A program made the position numbers and the translations under genes. From Denticeps clupeoides (Eukaryota; Chordata; Actinopteri; Clupeiformes; Denticipitidae), in the NCBI RefSeq assembly GCF_900700375.1, contig NC_041722.1, positions 5,874,967-5,938,966 of the forward strand: a DNA stretch of 64,000 bases, read 5' to 3'. Below the pieces are notes generated by a model. The model made no database searches and was not told the origin of the DNA. It saw nothing but the letters and a program-made list of their open reading frames with translations. Shown piece by piece: positions 63,741-64,000 of the stretch (position 1 is the stretch's first letter; each line of letters opens with the position of its first letter).

Positions 63741-64000
63741 ATTTATGAAAATTTCACAGATTATTTAACATTAATACGAGTTAGCCTTTCTATGGTCCTG
63801 CAGTGGCTATAAATTTGACCATTCTGCTTCACCATTCAGAGAGCAGCAGCTCAGATGGTCGGATCTGGAATTTGTCCCCTTATGTCGTCATAAGGGGAAA
63901 GGTTACCTCCCGTTTCTCATGCTTTGTCCACCAAGAGAATTTCCCACCCCTCCCCTAAAACATTATCTCCACCCATCGTCATGGCTTCCAAACATGCAAA
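63741..64000 (+). repeat. Dispersed repeat, runs off the window
   Basis: 'taatacgagtt', 'ctgcagtggct', 'gagagcagcagctcagatgg', 'cataaggggaaaggttacct' and 'catggcttccaaacatgcaa' are the same order of motifs as 4560-4800. It is a common fish repeat, class unknown, and continues past the window end. Confidence 0.65.

Overview
The window is nuclear DNA of a ray-finned fish. The evidence is short GT-AG introns, a tandem family of intron-poor UGT5-type UDP-glucuronosyltransferases, and dense fish-type transposons: L2 and Rex1-like LINEs, two tRNA-derived SINE families, Tc1/mariner, hAT and LTR elements. One SINE family resembles repeats I associate with clupeomorph fishes such as Denticeps, but that is a weak impression.

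Bases 1-3138 and about 18536-22400 are copies A and B of a segmental duplication. Each carries a minus-strand gene for a secreted protein with W/C-rich modules: intact in B (21035-22141), decayed in A (1837-2880). A third copy, C (27966-30520), has lost the gene and received a Tc1 element. Two tRNA-Lys(TTT) genes follow copy A. Between A and B are gene fragments: a coiled-coil relic, two exons of a BTBD-type PHR domain (6498-6887), one ACAD10-like exon (9600-9804), and the 5' part of a cdc25-like gene on the minus strand (13371-14421). The cdc25-like piece has tandemly duplicated exons and a CCAAT/E2F-rich promoter. An unidentified gene with three phase-compatible exons lies at 23669-25891 and has an L2 LINE in an intron.

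From about 36.9 kb to 63.2 kb there are five intact UGT5-type genes, all on the plus strand (38413, 40708, 48506, 56821, 61619). Each has its whole coding region in one exon preceded by a splice acceptor. Genes 2 and 3 share a proximal promoter block and a noncoding first exon, and gene 4 has a decayed version. The genes are mosaics: some blocks are near-identical between paralogs beside diverged ones, which points to gene conversion. Their products should be ER-membrane glucuronosyltransferases with similar catalytic cores and different N-terminal acceptor-binding halves.

The spaces between the UGT genes are packed with transposons. The clearest case is a three-level nest at 42681-46290: a decayed Tc1-type element holds an LTR, which is split by a second, young, non-autonomous LTR element, and each junction keeps its target-site signature. 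I did not find an unmistakably new molecular system. The best leads are the modular secreted protein family, the UGT promoter block and conversion pattern, and the duplicated cdc25-like exons.
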